A stretch of 60,190 bases of DNA, taken from Lachnospiraceae bacterium. Its GTDB lineage: Bacteria > Bacillota > Clostridia > Lachnospirales > Lachnospiraceae. Numbering within the stretch: position 1 is the stretch's first letter; the number at the start of each line of letters is the position of its first letter. Shown one piece after another: positions 33,161-43,324 of this stretch. The notes beneath the pieces were generated by a model. It made no database searches. It worked only from the letters and a program-made list of their open reading frames with translations, and was not told where the DNA came from. Both the position numbers and the translations under genes were made by a program. Location: NCBI GenBank assembly GCA_017935565.1, contig JAGBHK010000035.1, forward strand, positions 1 through 60,190, in the 5' to 3' direction.

Positions 33161-36100
33161 TTATGATTTTTTTATAATTTCTTCATTTTTCTGTTCTTTT
33201 GTAAGAACCAAAATAATCAACATAATAACTGCCGCAACACTTATAAGAACCATTCTTGTAACATTGCTTGTATCACCTGTGTATGTATCGCTTCCGTATG
33301 CATTTCCGCCACCAATAATATGTGGTTTCTTATTGCTGTCCTCGCTATTTGAAGGAGTATCATTTACACTAGGATTTCCAAGGTTAATATTTACATTTGA
33401 ATCATTTTTATCGTTGTTGTCCGAATCAGTATTTCCCGTTCCTGGCTTATTGGATGGTTTGTTTGTTTCACCAGAATTACCATCATTTTTATCAGTATTA
33501 TCTTTGTCAGAATCATCTTTATTTGGATTATCCTTATCGTCACCTTCATCTCCAACATTTTCATCGTTATCAGGCACAAGTTCTTCAAATGTTGCTGTCA
33601 AAGAAATATCTGTCTCCATCTCCTTAATAGTTGTTATAGTGTTGCCGTTTGCATCCACCCAACCAAGGAACTTAAATCCATCTTTTTCTACAGGATTTAA
33701 CTTAATTGTGTCAAAATATGTAAATGTAGTAGCATTATTATTATCCAATCCATCTACGTTATTGTATGTGATTGTGTAATTTGCCATTACAAATTCCGCT
33801 GAAATAAACACATCGTTTTCTGGCATATTCACAAGGTAAATGCCATCTTTACCTGTTATCTGTGAAGCACTGTCTAACTGTAAATTATTTGCATATCCAA
33901 ATGTAGAACCCAATCCACCGTAGAATGTAATTCTTGGCACTTCACGATAGATAATTGCTCCATCTTTTAATTGATATCCCTTGTTTGGAGTAACTTTGAT
34001 AACTAATGTTTCATTAGCCATGTACTCGTCTCTTCCTACTGGATAAATAATCTCAAGGGTACCATTCTTTATGATAGAATCAATATTTACAGTATAATAC
34101 TCTTCGCTATAATCAGACCAATCCGCTTTGATTACAAGATTTCCCATTGTTCCTCTTTCGATTTTTTCAATAGGAACTGTCTTTATATCATCAAAGTTAT
34201 TTTCATCATCATCTGGAACAACCAACAACCAGTCTACATTTCCATAAATCTTGTTCAATACAACTTCATCAAAGAAGGTGTATGTTTCTGGATTTCCGTG
34301 AATCATTTCACGTGTATCCCAATATGTTATAGTATATTCCTGAATGTCGATTGTAGCTCTGACATTAATCGGTGTTTCATCCATTGGTTTAGGACAAATG
34401 AAGAAGTCCACACCTGGCGCAATCTCTTCTGTAGTATTGCTTCCAGTGTTCTTTGTATACTTAAGTTCCATTGCCTTAAGAATAACACCATTTGTAACAT
34501 CCTTTACGTCGCCGTTATTATCGTAATAGAAGAATTTAATAACAATCTTGTCATTTTCTTTTGCATATGCAATACCATCTTCAATATATGGCTCTTCATA
34601 TGAACCATCTGCATTTACATAGTATGGCAATGCAAATACATCCTCTGACACTTCATCATATCTTTCATCGATAACAGTAACATTTATCGGATATTTATCA
34701 ATTTTAGTCCATTTAGCAACCAAAATCACATCACCGAGATTTTCGCCAAATGAATCTTCATTGCTATAAACTTTACCTGTAAGAACATCTTCCCAACCTG
34801 CAAACTTAAAGAATCTTGTATTTACAGAATCGATTTCAGAAACCTTGTTTCCAAGAATTTCACCAATGCTCTTATCTAATTCTTCAATTGTGTATGTAAA
34901 TTTATCACCAGTCCAAAGTTTGTTGCCCGTAGAACCAGAAATGCCATCAAAGAACGAGATTTCGTACTCTCTTAATACAAACTCTGAAGCGGTAGAAATA
35001 TATACATCATCTTCATCAATCGTGAACTGGATTGTAATTTCTCCGTTTTCACTACCACCAGTTCCAACAACTACCTGCTTGCCGCTACCCTGTGTAACTG
35101 TTACGCTTTGTCCTGAAATAATAAGACCTGGTTTCTGTGTAAGAATTACTGAAATCTTATCTTCATTTTCAACAACTGCTTGATAATATGTTACACCTTC
35201 AATTTCTGTAGTTCTGTATGTTCCATCAGGATTCTTAAGAATTAGATTATTTGTAGTTCCATCAATACCTACAAAAATATCTACATTTTCAACATTGAAC
35301 TTTTTAGGGCTCGCATCAATGTATACAAAATAATTACTTTGAATGTAACTTGCTGTAATAACAATGTTCTTAGTTGGAATCAAATTATGTGTATAACCTG
35401 GTCCGCACAATACACCTTCAACCACCCAACCTTCGAATAAGTAAAAGTCGAGAGTTGGCTGTACATTAGTAATAATCAAATCAACAGCCTCACCATATGG
35501 TAATGTTTGAACAGGAATCTCGTCTCCAGTACCCTCTCCCATATCATATGTAACTGTAACATTCCATTTAGCCTTTAACTTAATAGCGCCTGTTGCGTCC
35601 ATTATGTTATAAAGATTTGATGAATTAATACTTGTGATTCTGTCACCTGTAAGTTCTGAATACCAGCCTACAAATGCTAAATCTGCTGCAAAAATATCGC
35701 TATCACTCAATGTAATATCATCACCAAGTTCATACTTCACTGGTAAATTATTTACGATTTCATGTGTGTCGCCATCTACAAAACCGTAGTTATATTCAAT
35801 TCTAATATCACTTGCATATGTAATATTAAGTTCGCTATCATCTGACACTTTTACTGTCACAACGTAATTTCCTGTAGTTTCGTCATAAACGAAAGACTGT
35901 GTGTAATCCGATGTAACATTTGTTTTTACGTCTGTTAATACGATATTCTGAACATCCATATATTTTGGAATATCTTTGAATGTTAATTGGGCATCAGAAC
36001 CATTTTGAATCCAAAATGCTCCGTCTACAAAATCCACTGGCAATCCACCTACTGTAGCACTAACAATCGGTATATCGTTATCGAGATAACTTTCTTCGCT

Positions 36101-37567
36101 AATTGTAAGTTTACACAATGGTGTCGCTGGAAGGTAGAAATACAACTTCGAGCCAATATTTCCTGTGGTATGTCCAAAACCTTCGTAATTATAATTCAAA
36201 ACTGTGGAGAAATCCTTGCTATTATACTGATAATCCACATCTATGTATCCGTTATTTTCTGTGAAATCCGCTCTATGAATTTCTTCATATCTTTCACTTG
36301 AAATAACTAATTTTCCATTTTCATCAATGTCTGTTGTATAATCTGTCACAAACTGATATAATGCTTCACCCTTTGCATTTACAGGTTTTTTATCAGCTGC
36401 ACCAAACTGCATTCCATTGTCCCTAATATATATAGAACCGCCTGAAATAACTACATTTCCCGCTTCTCCATATGTATTTCCTGCACTGTTAAAGCCACCG
36501 CCGATAGCAGGTATTGGATATGTAGTTCCACCACTTACAACATCATTTGTAGCAAGGTACAATGTACCACCATTTATAGTAACATTTCCTGCATTCTTTG
36601 CTTCTTTACCAACAATGTAACTTCCGCCACCACCGATACATGCACCATAACCATTGCTAATAACTGTAAGGTTAAGCGCACCACTGATTGTAACGTCACC
36701 TGTATAACCGCTAGAACCATATAACGCCTGCGCACCAATCTTTAAAGGCTTATTAAATATCTTCATCAATGGTCCATCTTCTCCAATATCCTGGATAGGT
36801 GTACCTGTACCATCGGAAAGAACAATATTGTCACCTGTAATATCAACAGTTCCCGCAGTAGTACCAATAGCGGCACCATAACTGTTTGTAGCATTTTCAA
36901 CTGTAAGAGAACACTCTGTAACTGTTTCTCCTTGCGCAAATTCATATGAGGTAAACTCAACGTTTGTATCAAAACTTGCTTTCACCATAGTGTAATAGTT
37001 TTCAGGGTTGAGGTAATCCTCACCGTTATATCTTACAAGCTGATACAAATCCGCGCCAACGCTTTCTACTTGAATTACTGGATATGTTGCGCCTATACAA
37101 CTACTCGTCATTGCACAATCGCCTTTTACAATAATCTTGTAACCGCCATCTGTTCCAGTATTTTCATTAGTCGATGTTGTAAAACTCATAGCTGGTGCAT
37201 TTTCCGACATATTAATCTTAACATTATCAAGATAGATAGGCACCACCTTTGATACTGATAACTCATAGTTCACAACCAAAGAGATGTTGTTGTAGGTATT
37301 TCCATCGCCAATAATGTAATATTTGTAATCCGGGTCAGCAATGTCAATCTCTACCTCAACTACCCCTAAATTACCAGCGTTTTGCGCTGCAATAACAGGA
37401 AGATTATATGTCAATGTCTTCCCTACCGGATCATCTACTATAGCGCTCGCCTTCGCTTCAGGTATAAAAAACAACGCAACTAACACTGCCACTAATGCTG
37501 TCGCAAGAGTTGCCAGTGTACCTATAAACCACTTTCTATTGTTCCTAATCTTTTTTATTATCTTCAC
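33161..37567 (-). CDS. Large cell-surface protein with InlB B-type repeats and C-terminal anchor
   Basis: Exported adhesin-like protein of 1468 aa. The signal peptide is about residues 1-41 (IGTLATLATALVAVLVALFF...EAKA). Residues 50-450 are a Gly/Asn-rich beta-solenoid-like region (GDVTISGALNLTVISNGYGACIGGG). From about 590 on there are several InlB/Listeria-Bacteroides repeats with the FxGWx..Gx.....A.W pattern (FVGWYSELTGDRI...LKAKWN; FKFAGWEDVLTG...VAKWTK; FKFLGWVDANGN). Then come an Asp/Asn/Lys-rich linker, YTGDTSN, a membrane span and a charged tail (EQKNEEIIKKS), a sorting-signal layout with a non-canonical motif. The start is GTG with AGGAGGG upstream. It lies beyond the pilus operon, separated by a terminator; a pilus link is speculative. 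Confidence 0.85.
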   Translation of the reverse strand: MKIIKKIRNNRKWFIGTLATLATALVAVLVALFFIPEAKASAIVDDPVGKTLTYNLPVIAAQNAGNLGVVEVEIDIADPDYKYYIIGDGNTYNNISLVVNYELSVSKVVPIYLDNVKINMSENAPAMSFTTSTNENTGTDGGYKIIVKGDCAMTSSCIGATYPVIQVESVGADLYQLVRYNGEDYLNPENYYTMVKASFDTNVEFTSYEFAQGETVTECSLTVENATNSYGAAIGTTAGTVDITGDNIVLSDGTGTPIQDIGEDGPLMKIFNKPLKIGAQALYGSSGYTGDVTISGALNLTVISNGYGACIGGGGSYIVGKEAKNAGNVTINGGTLYLATNDVVSGGTTYPIPAIGGGFNSAGNTYGEAGNVVISGGSIYIRDNGMQFGAADKKPVNAKGEALYQFVTDYTTDIDENGKLVISSERYEEIHRADFTENNGYIDVDYQYNSKDFSTVLNYNYEGFGHTTGNIGSKLYFYLPATPLCKLTISEESYLDNDIPIVSATVGGLPVDFVDGAFWIQNGSDAQLTFKDIPKYMDVQNIVLTDVKTNVTSDYTQSFVYDETTGNYVVTVKVSDDSELNITYASDIRIEYNYGFVDGDTHEIVNNLPVKYELGDDITLSDSDIFAADLAFVGWYSELTGDRITSINSSNLYNIMDATGAIKLKAKWNVTVTYDMGEGTGDEIPVQTLPYGEAVDLIITNVQPTLDFYLFEGWVVEGVLCGPGYTHNLIPTKNIVITASYIQSNYFVYIDASPKKFNVENVDIFVGIDGTTNNLILKNPDGTYRTTEIEGVTYYQAVVENEDKISVILTQKPGLIISGQSVTVTQGSGKQVVVGTGGSENGEITIQFTIDEDDVYISTASEFVLREYEISFFDGISGSTGNKLWTGDKFTYTIEELDKSIGEILGNKVSEIDSVNTRFFKFAGWEDVLTGKVYSNEDSFGENLGDVILVAKWTKIDKYPINVTVIDERYDEVSEDVFALPYYVNADGSYEEPYIEDGIAYAKENDKIVIKFFYYDNNGDVKDVTNGVILKAMELKYTKNTGSNTTEEIAPGVDFFICPKPMDETPINVRATIDIQEYTITYWDTREMIHGNPETYTFFDEVVLNKIYGNVDWLLVVPDDDENNFDDIKTVPIEKIERGTMGNLVIKADWSDYSEEYYTVNIDSIIKNGTLEIIYPVGRDEYMANETLVIKVTPNKGYQLKDGAIIYREVPRITFYGGLGSTFGYANNLQLDSASQITGKDGIYLVNMPENDVFISAEFVMANYTITYNNVDGLDNNNATTFTYFDTIKLNPVEKDGFKFLGWVDANGNTITTIKEMETDISLTATFEELVPDNDENVGDEGDDKDNPNKDDSDKDNTDKNDGNSGETNKPSNKPGTGNTDSDNNDKNDSNVNINLGNPSVNDTPSNSEDSNKKPHIIGGGNAYGSDTYTGDTSNVTRMVLISVAAVIMLIILVLTKEQKNEEIIKKS

Positions 37568-37591
37568 AAAAATCCCTCCTTGGATATTAAA

Positions 37592-37652
37592 GTGATATAT
37601 TATCTATATAAAATTATCACAAATTTACAATTATCTTATTTTAATATATCAC
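37592..37652. promoter_or_regulatory. Widely spaced inverted repeat in the promoter region of the surface protein gene
   Basis: gtgatatatta (37592-37602) is repeated inverted as taatatatcac (37642-37652), a perfect 11-bp pair 39 bp apart. The right arm overlaps a possible -10 TAAAAT (37638-37643, minus) with a weak -35. It could be an operator pair or a leader stem. Confidence 0.4.
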
Positions 37653-37703
37653 ATATTTCCCATAAAATCTAGTGTTTTCAAGGATTTTTTTGAATTTATA
37701 AAA

Positions 37704-37735
37704 AACAAGCAGGTATTTTTAAATACCCGCTTGTT
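37704..37735 (-). terminator. Terminator of the type IV pilus operon
   Basis: aacaagc-a-ggtattt pairs with aaatacc-c-gcttgtt and is followed on the minus strand by TTTTTTATAAA. It closes the operon that begins with pilB. Confidence 0.9.
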
Positions 37736-37750
37736 CTATCATTAATCTAA

Positions 37751-40700
37751 TTAATCTAACTTATATAATTCTCTCTTTAAGAGCCTTATGGTCGCCGTTC
37801 CTTTAGCACCAAACATATCCGTTAATTCAATGGTAAATGTTACTCCATATCCATCTTCGATAAGTTGTGACATTTGGTCGGCATATGGTGTAAATATGTT
37901 AAATTCAGTAAATGTACTTTCTCCACCAATTGAGAGAAGAATTTCCTCCATATTTACAACTTTCTTTCCTAATTCTGCAGTTACATAATCATCTGCATCT
38001 GCTGTACCATCACCATTTGCATCTTCTGGATTATGCCATGTAACTTTAGCATCTGCAAACTTACCAACATATGGAAGTAAGTCTCCATCGTAACCATAGA
38101 ATTTGAATTCGTATGTTTCTGCAAATGGTGTAACGAATACATTGTATAAACCATTTGCATATGAACTTTCAAGAACCTTAACATCAGGTGTACTGTTACC
38201 AGCTGAAATAGCCTTAACAACAGTATTAACGAAAAGTTTTAACTCTTCAGGGCTATCCATTGATGAGTGTCCAGCACCTGAATATGTAATATTGTTCTTT
38301 GAATAAATGTAGTAGTTATTACCTGCATCCTTAGCATTATCAATATAATACTGATCCAGTGTCTTAGATGCATTCTCCGCAGCTGTAGCATTTTCATATC
38401 CGTATACATCATATTCTTCTGCTGTTCCGTTACCATCACCTGCAAGTGTATACCAAACTACGATTTCAGGGTCTTCCATATCAAGCTGATACCACTGTGA
38501 ATGAGTTTCAGCAACTGTAAGACTATCAGAAATAGCATATGGATACATTGTTACCTGACCATCGTTAAGTTTTGTAACCTTTGTTGTTTCCATAAGGGAA
38601 GTATAGTTACTAATTGAACCTGTTGTATATGGGTACAATAAGTACTTTCCACTACTTGGAACTTTAACCTCATAATCTACAGCATCGTTATTTCCAATTG
38701 TTGCAACAGAATGTCTGTATGCAAGCATATTTGTAACACCCTGTAATCCGTATAACACTGGTGTGCCATCCTTGTAGTATGGAATGTTCTTAAATTGGTC
38801 TGCAACAAGACTTTCAGCATCACTGATTCCAAATCTATCCATACCTACAACATCTCTAAACATTCTAGACAATGATGTTGCCCATGTGTTTGTACTATGT
38901 TTAGTCAATTCCGAACCACTATATGTCATACCATTAACTGTATTTGAATAACCAATAGTATCATGTGTAAATAATACTGACTTACCTTTTGAAATAAAGT
39001 CATTTAAACAATCAAGGGCACCGTTGTCATTTGAAATATCATCACCACAATACAAATCTGCAAAACCAAGTACAACCATATCATAGTTGTAAAGTCTGTC
39101 AGTTGTCTTATCATCAGGATTATATTTCATACCCATCTTAGATGGATTAAACCAATTTTCGTACTGTTCTGTATAAATAGCATCTACTTCAATATTGTAT
39201 CCGATAATACTTTCAGCGTTATTAATCAACTGATTAAATGCAGCATCTGTTTCCATATTAAGGTTAATACCCTTAGATGTACTATAAGGTACAGGAAGAA
39301 TCTGTAATACGTGAATATTCTTTACTTCCTTACCTTTTATAGCTGTGTATCCTGTTACACCTGCACGATATGGAAGTTCTGCACCTGACGCACTTAATTG
39401 TACAACCTCTAATCTATAGGACATAATACCATTATATTCTTCTGGCAATTTTACGTTTATAGATACTGAAGCCTTACCATCTGCATCTGTTACAACCTTT
39501 GATCTATGATATCTTTCATTCTTATCGTCTGTAACATCACCGCTCTTATTGTATACACCGTCATTATTCTTATCACCATATACACTTATCTGATATGTTG
39601 TATTTGCCAATGCATCAATGCTGAATGAGAATGGTAAATCTGTTCCCTTTTCATTAAACTTATTAACAGTACCTGCTGCATCATATTCAACAGGAGTTGG
39701 TGTCTTAAGATTTAAAATCTTAGGATTTAAATTTCTAAGATAAAGAAGCATTGCACCAATTCTGCCTTCTCTAATTCTATTGGCATCCTTATCGATAGCA
39801 TATTTTGCTATTTCTGCAATATTTGATGTTGGATAAATTGTAGTCGAAGCATCTGTATAATTATATATTTCTTCACCCATTACCAACAATTTTCCTGAAT
39901 CAACAAATTCTTTCAACTGATTACACTTAATCTGTGTAATATCGTTACCACTAAGTCTTACAAGACCAGTCTTATCAGACAACATCGCTGACTGGCTACT
40001 TGCATTAAGACCTTCATTGTTAGCATTTTCAAGAATGTAATACTTTCCTGCTGTTAAATTATTGTATAACAATGGATTCCAAAGTGTAGTATCCATCTTA
40101 TAAATCTTTGTATATGAACCTGAATATGACTTCAATGATGTAATTCCCGCCACAGGGCATGCTGTCTGTCTGTCATTCCATAATGTGTTAGTTACAGGGT
40201 CGTAATCACCTATAGTATAACCATAGTTAACACTTCCCCAATATCCCTTTGAAGTTGTAAGTTCCTTATAATCTTCTGGATAATATACAGAAATACCAGT
40301 CTTACACTTGATTAAATCACCAAATGCAAGATAAATATATCCATTAAGGTTTGTATCGTTGTAAATTGTCTTGCCTTTATCATCCTTAAGTAATAAATCA
40401 TCATTATCACCAAGAATAATTACATCATAATCTGCAACAATATCATCATTTATACCATTAAAACCTGCTGAAGATATACATTCAACGTAAATACATGTAT
40501 TTGCATTAGGGTCGTTGTAGTTATCCTCTGTCAATGGATCATAAATCATATTACCATCGTTATCCATACCGTCTGTTGCCAACAACAGTCTATTAGAAAG
40601 TTTCTTTACTTCCTCGTATGTATCGTAATCAAATACAGTACATGGCTGAATTTCAAGAATCTTTACTCTCTTGTACTTAATTACAGGAGTATCCTTTGCA

Positions 40701-42055
40701 CCAAGCAAATATCTCATAACTTCGATAACGGTTGTAGGATTACCTGTTCTTTCTTCAAAACCAACATTTGCCTGGCCGTAACTTGCATCCTTATTTGAAG
40801 GAATAAGACACGAGTCACCACTAAATACCCAGTAATCATTTGTCAAATAAACAGCGTGAGGAGGGTTGTTATCCTTATACTCACCTGTCTGCTGAGTACC
40901 ACAAATCTTGTAGATATTATCTCTAATCATATCTACATCTGCATCTGCTGCAAATGCTTTCTCCAAATCAAACACACCTGTGTTAAGATTTTCACAGTTA
41001 ATGTATTCATTTCCATTAACGTCTACATTGCTAATATATGGCTTAATTGTAGCAAACTGATCTTTTGTAAGCATTCTAAACAAAAGTTCATACTTGTACA
41101 TATTACCATCTTTATTCAAGTTACTAAACTGCTGGTTGTCCATGATTACAGGAACTGCAGTTGTAACAACTGTACCGTCTGATAATTCCATTGGCTTACC
41201 ATTTATAGTGTACTCCCATAAAAGTTCAACCATTTCCCAACTAATATCACGGCTTTTGTATGTGCCATCAGCATTCATTTCATATGTATTATATGTGATT
41301 TCTCCTGCTGCTGTAACTGGTGTCATATTACCTGTTCCATCAGCATTGATTGTACCTTTGTAAATACCCTCTGGTACATCTCTGGAATCTTCTGTTAATG
41401 TTCCATCTGTAAATGCATTATAACAACCAATTGTACTGTTATCATGTGTACCTGTCGAAATAATGATAAAGTCTGCAGCTAAAATATCTGCCTCTGTAAG
41501 GTCATTTCCTTCTACTGTTCTTAAATCAATATTGCCTTCGAAAAGTTCCTTGTATTCTGGTAATACATAATTTAAGAATCTCTTTGGACTTTCAACTTCG
41601 AATCTATCTTCTTCTGAATAATAGATAAACTGATATCCAAAGTTAGAAAATACATTTCCTACATCATACCAAACATCAGTAACGTCCCACTGACCTGTAT
41701 CATGTTTGATATAACGACCTCTTGTAGAATAATACTTTTCCATAAGAGTTCTGTTTTTTTCAAGGCCTTCTTCTACTCTGTCATCACCAATGTAATAACG
41801 GAATTCGCCTTGACTCTCATGAGGTACAATTTCAAGAATTGTAAATTTTTCCTGAAGTCCGCCAATCATTCTGTCAACTACATATGACAAATATGATTTG
41901 TTATCTTCCGCTACCTCAGGTGCTGCAACTACCTCCGCCGGTTTTTTTACAAAACCATGCCAGATGGAAGTAGCACAAACAGCAGTTGCCAAAACAACTG
42001 CTACAACTTTACTTGTGTTTTTCGAATTTTTAATTTTCTCAAATACTTTTTTCAT
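37751..42055 (-). CDS. 1434-aa exported protein with threefold internal repeat (DUF5057-like), last gene of the pilus operon
   Basis: Function unknown. An N-terminal signal/anchor (residues 17-34, VVAVVLATAVCATSIWHGFV) is followed by three related Rossmann-like modules. Each opens with a hydrophobic strand plus Pro (FTILEIVPHE at 71, VKILEIQPCT at 464, IHVLQILPVP at 914), and each contains a buried 'D-hydrophobic-G' strand (ADFIIISTGTHDN near 194; YDVIILGDND near 543; YDMVVLGFADLY near 991). Modules 2 and 3 also share LKEFVDSGKLLVMGEE / LNDFISKGKSVLFTHD. These look like degenerate glutamine-amidotransferase-like folds. An Ig-like linker lies near 810-890. It is recalled as DUF5057 in Lachnospiraceae (memory, unverified). 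Its position suggests secretion or assembly with pili. Confidence 0.75.
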   Translation of the reverse strand: MKKVFEKIKNSKNTSKVVAVVLATAVCATSIWHGFVKKPAEVVAAPEVAEDNKSYLSYVVDRMIGGLQEKFTILEIVPHESQGEFRYYIGDDRVEEGLEKNRTLMEKYYSTRGRYIKHDTGQWDVTDVWYDVGNVFSNFGYQFIYYSEEDRFEVESPKRFLNYVLPEYKELFEGNIDLRTVEGNDLTEADILAADFIIISTGTHDNSTIGCYNAFTDGTLTEDSRDVPEGIYKGTINADGTGNMTPVTAAGEITYNTYEMNADGTYKSRDISWEMVELLWEYTINGKPMELSDGTVVTTAVPVIMDNQQFSNLNKDGNMYKYELLFRMLTKDQFATIKPYISNVDVNGNEYINCENLNTGVFDLEKAFAADADVDMIRDNIYKICGTQQTGEYKDNNPPHAVYLTNDYWVFSGDSCLIPSNKDASYGQANVGFEERTGNPTTVIEVMRYLLGAKDTPVIKYKRVKILEIQPCTVFDYDTYEEVKKLSNRLLLATDGMDNDGNMIYDPLTEDNYNDPNANTCIYVECISSAGFNGINDDIVADYDVIILGDNDDLLLKDDKGKTIYNDTNLNGYIYLAFGDLIKCKTGISVYYPEDYKELTTSKGYWGSVNYGYTIGDYDPVTNTLWNDRQTACPVAGITSLKSYSGSYTKIYKMDTTLWNPLLYNNLTAGKYYILENANNEGLNASSQSAMLSDKTGLVRLSGNDITQIKCNQLKEFVDSGKLLVMGEEIYNYTDASTTIYPTSNIAEIAKYAIDKDANRIREGRIGAMLLYLRNLNPKILNLKTPTPVEYDAAGTVNKFNEKGTDLPFSFSIDALANTTYQISVYGDKNNDGVYNKSGDVTDDKNERYHRSKVVTDADGKASVSINVKLPEEYNGIMSYRLEVVQLSASGAELPYRAGVTGYTAIKGKEVKNIHVLQILPVPYSTSKGINLNMETDAAFNQLINNAESIIGYNIEVDAIYTEQYENWFNPSKMGMKYNPDDKTTDRLYNYDMVVLGFADLYCGDDISNDNGALDCLNDFISKGKSVLFTHDTIGYSNTVNGMTYSGSELTKHSTNTWATSLSRMFRDVVGMDRFGISDAESLVADQFKNIPYYKDGTPVLYGLQGVTNMLAYRHSVATIGNNDAVDYEVKVPSSGKYLLYPYTTGSISNYTSLMETTKVTKLNDGQVTMYPYAISDSLTVAETHSQWYQLDMEDPEIVVWYTLAGDGNGTAEEYDVYGYENATAAENASKTLDQYYIDNAKDAGNNYYIYSKNNITYSGAGHSSMDSPEELKLFVNTVVKAISAGNSTPDVKVLESSYANGLYNVFVTPFAETYEFKFYGYDGDLLPYVGKFADAKVTWHNPEDANGDGTADADDYVTAELGKKVVNMEEILLSIGGESTFTEFNIFTPYADQMSQLIEDGYGVTFTIELTDMFGAKGTATIRLLKRELYKLD

Positions 42056-42076
42056 TGCTTCTCCCTTCCGGTTTCC

Positions 42077-42751
42077 CTATCTTAAATCAAGTTCTGTAGG
42101 TTTAACACCTGCCAGAGTGCCATTAAACGAGCTAACACTATATATTCTATAGTCATCTATCTTGTTTCTAATTTTCAATACCAATTCATCTGTCTTGTTC
42201 TCTTTTTCTGTTCCTATTTTCAATGTCAATTTTATTGAAATCGGATTATCATAAAAATATCTTGTTACTGTTGAATATGAATTATCCTCATTTTTAACAA
42301 TCATTTCTTCCTCACCTGGAACAGTCGCAATATCTATATCAAAATCAAGAACATTCTCTGACAAAAGATAACCATCTGGAATACTATCCATATATTTTCC
42401 TGTCAAATATAATTTACCATCTGTATATGTGATAACACATTCTGTATGCTTACCAGCTTCAGATTCAACTAAAAGTTTATTTGTATTAATATCTATCTCG
42501 CCTGTGTAGATTCGCACATCATCACCACATTTCACGACATTAATAGCTTTCGCTTCCATAAACTTCTCTGTCAACTGGTTTTGAACAATTTGCAATTCGT
42601 TCTGCAAATCTATTTGTTCGTTTTCATTTTTAAACATTGATGTTGAACTAATCATCATGGAAATTATAAGGGTAGAGACTATGGCTGCTATCGCCATTGC
42701 TACAAGCAACTCTACCAAGGAAAAACCTTTATCATTTAGTTTTGTGTTCAT
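42077..42751 (-). CDS. Type IV prepilin-like minor pilin (PilW/GspJ-like)
   Basis: Minor pilin candidate of 224 aa. It has a class III signal sequence MNTKLNDKG|FSLVELLVAMAI with cleavage after Gly9 and Glu5 of the mature helix present. A hydrophobic N-terminal helix of about 22 residues and a beta-rich head follow (VVKCGDDVRIYTGEIDINTNKLLV...). Membership in the PilW/GspJ group is suggested by gene order only. It is one of four consecutive prepilin-like genes. Confidence 0.85.
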   Translation of the reverse strand: MNTKLNDKGFSLVELLVAMAIAAIVSTLIISMMISSTSMFKNENEQIDLQNELQIVQNQLTEKFMEAKAINVVKCGDDVRIYTGEIDINTNKLLVESEAGKHTECVITYTDGKLYLTGKYMDSIPDGYLLSENVLDFDIDIATVPGEEEMIVKNEDNSYSTVTRYFYDNPISIKLTLKIGTEKENKTDELVLKIRNKIDDYRIYSVSSFNGTLAGVKPTELDLR

Positions 42752-42766
42752 AGTCTCCTCCTTTCA

Positions 42767-43324
42767 TTAATAGTGAATATCCACTTTTCCAGATACAAAA
42801 TACAAATCAACGGATGCTTCCTTCGCTCCACTTACAAACTTAATTGTAATCATATTTTCCGAAGGTGTAAGTTCTGTACCATCTAAATCAACTATTTTAA
42901 CGCTTCCTGATGCTTGATCAAACTTTATTGTAAGCATATCACCATCTGCAAATTCAGTTTCTGAACCATCTGCAATAATAGAACCTACAACTCTGAATCC
43001 AAGGTCTTCTGCTTCTATCTTTTCTTCTACAGTTGCGCCAGTATCATCAGTATACACTTTATATATTTCTGTGTAATAGTTATCGCCATCTCGAGTCAAA
43101 GTATAATACCATGCATCTGCAACTACTGACATAGTTTTAGTTCTTGTTGTTTCAAGAAATGAACCCGTAGTTCTTGCAGCGTTTTTCAAATTACTTCCAT
43201 TCAACACATTGAATGCAACAATAGAACCACTGACAAGCACTGCTATAATAGCCAAAATAACCATAAGTTCAATAAGTGTAGCACCTTTATTATTAAGTTT
43301 TAATTTAGTTGGCACTGTCATCAT
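42767..43324 (-). CDS. Type IV prepilin-like minor pilin (GspH/FimT-like)
   Basis: 185 aa. The prepilin leader LKLNNKG|ATLIELMVILAI keeps the G|x cleavage site and mature Glu5, though residue 1 is Ala instead of Phe. The single hydrophobic helix is followed by a short beta-rich head containing TTRTKTMSVVADAWYYTLTRDGDNYYTEIY, a pattern typical of GspH/FimT pseudopilins. GGAGG lies 4 nt ahead of the first ATG (a second ATG follows directly). It overlaps the upstream gene by 20 bp. Confidence 0.85.
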   Translation of the reverse strand: MMTVPTKLKLNNKGATLIELMVILAIIAVLVSGSIVAFNVLNGSNLKNAARTTGSFLETTRTKTMSVVADAWYYTLTRDGDNYYTEIYKVYTDDTGATVEEKIEAEDLGFRVVGSIIADGSETEFADGDMLTIKFDQASGSVKIVDLDGTELTPSENMITIKFVSGAKEASVDLYFVSGKVDIHY

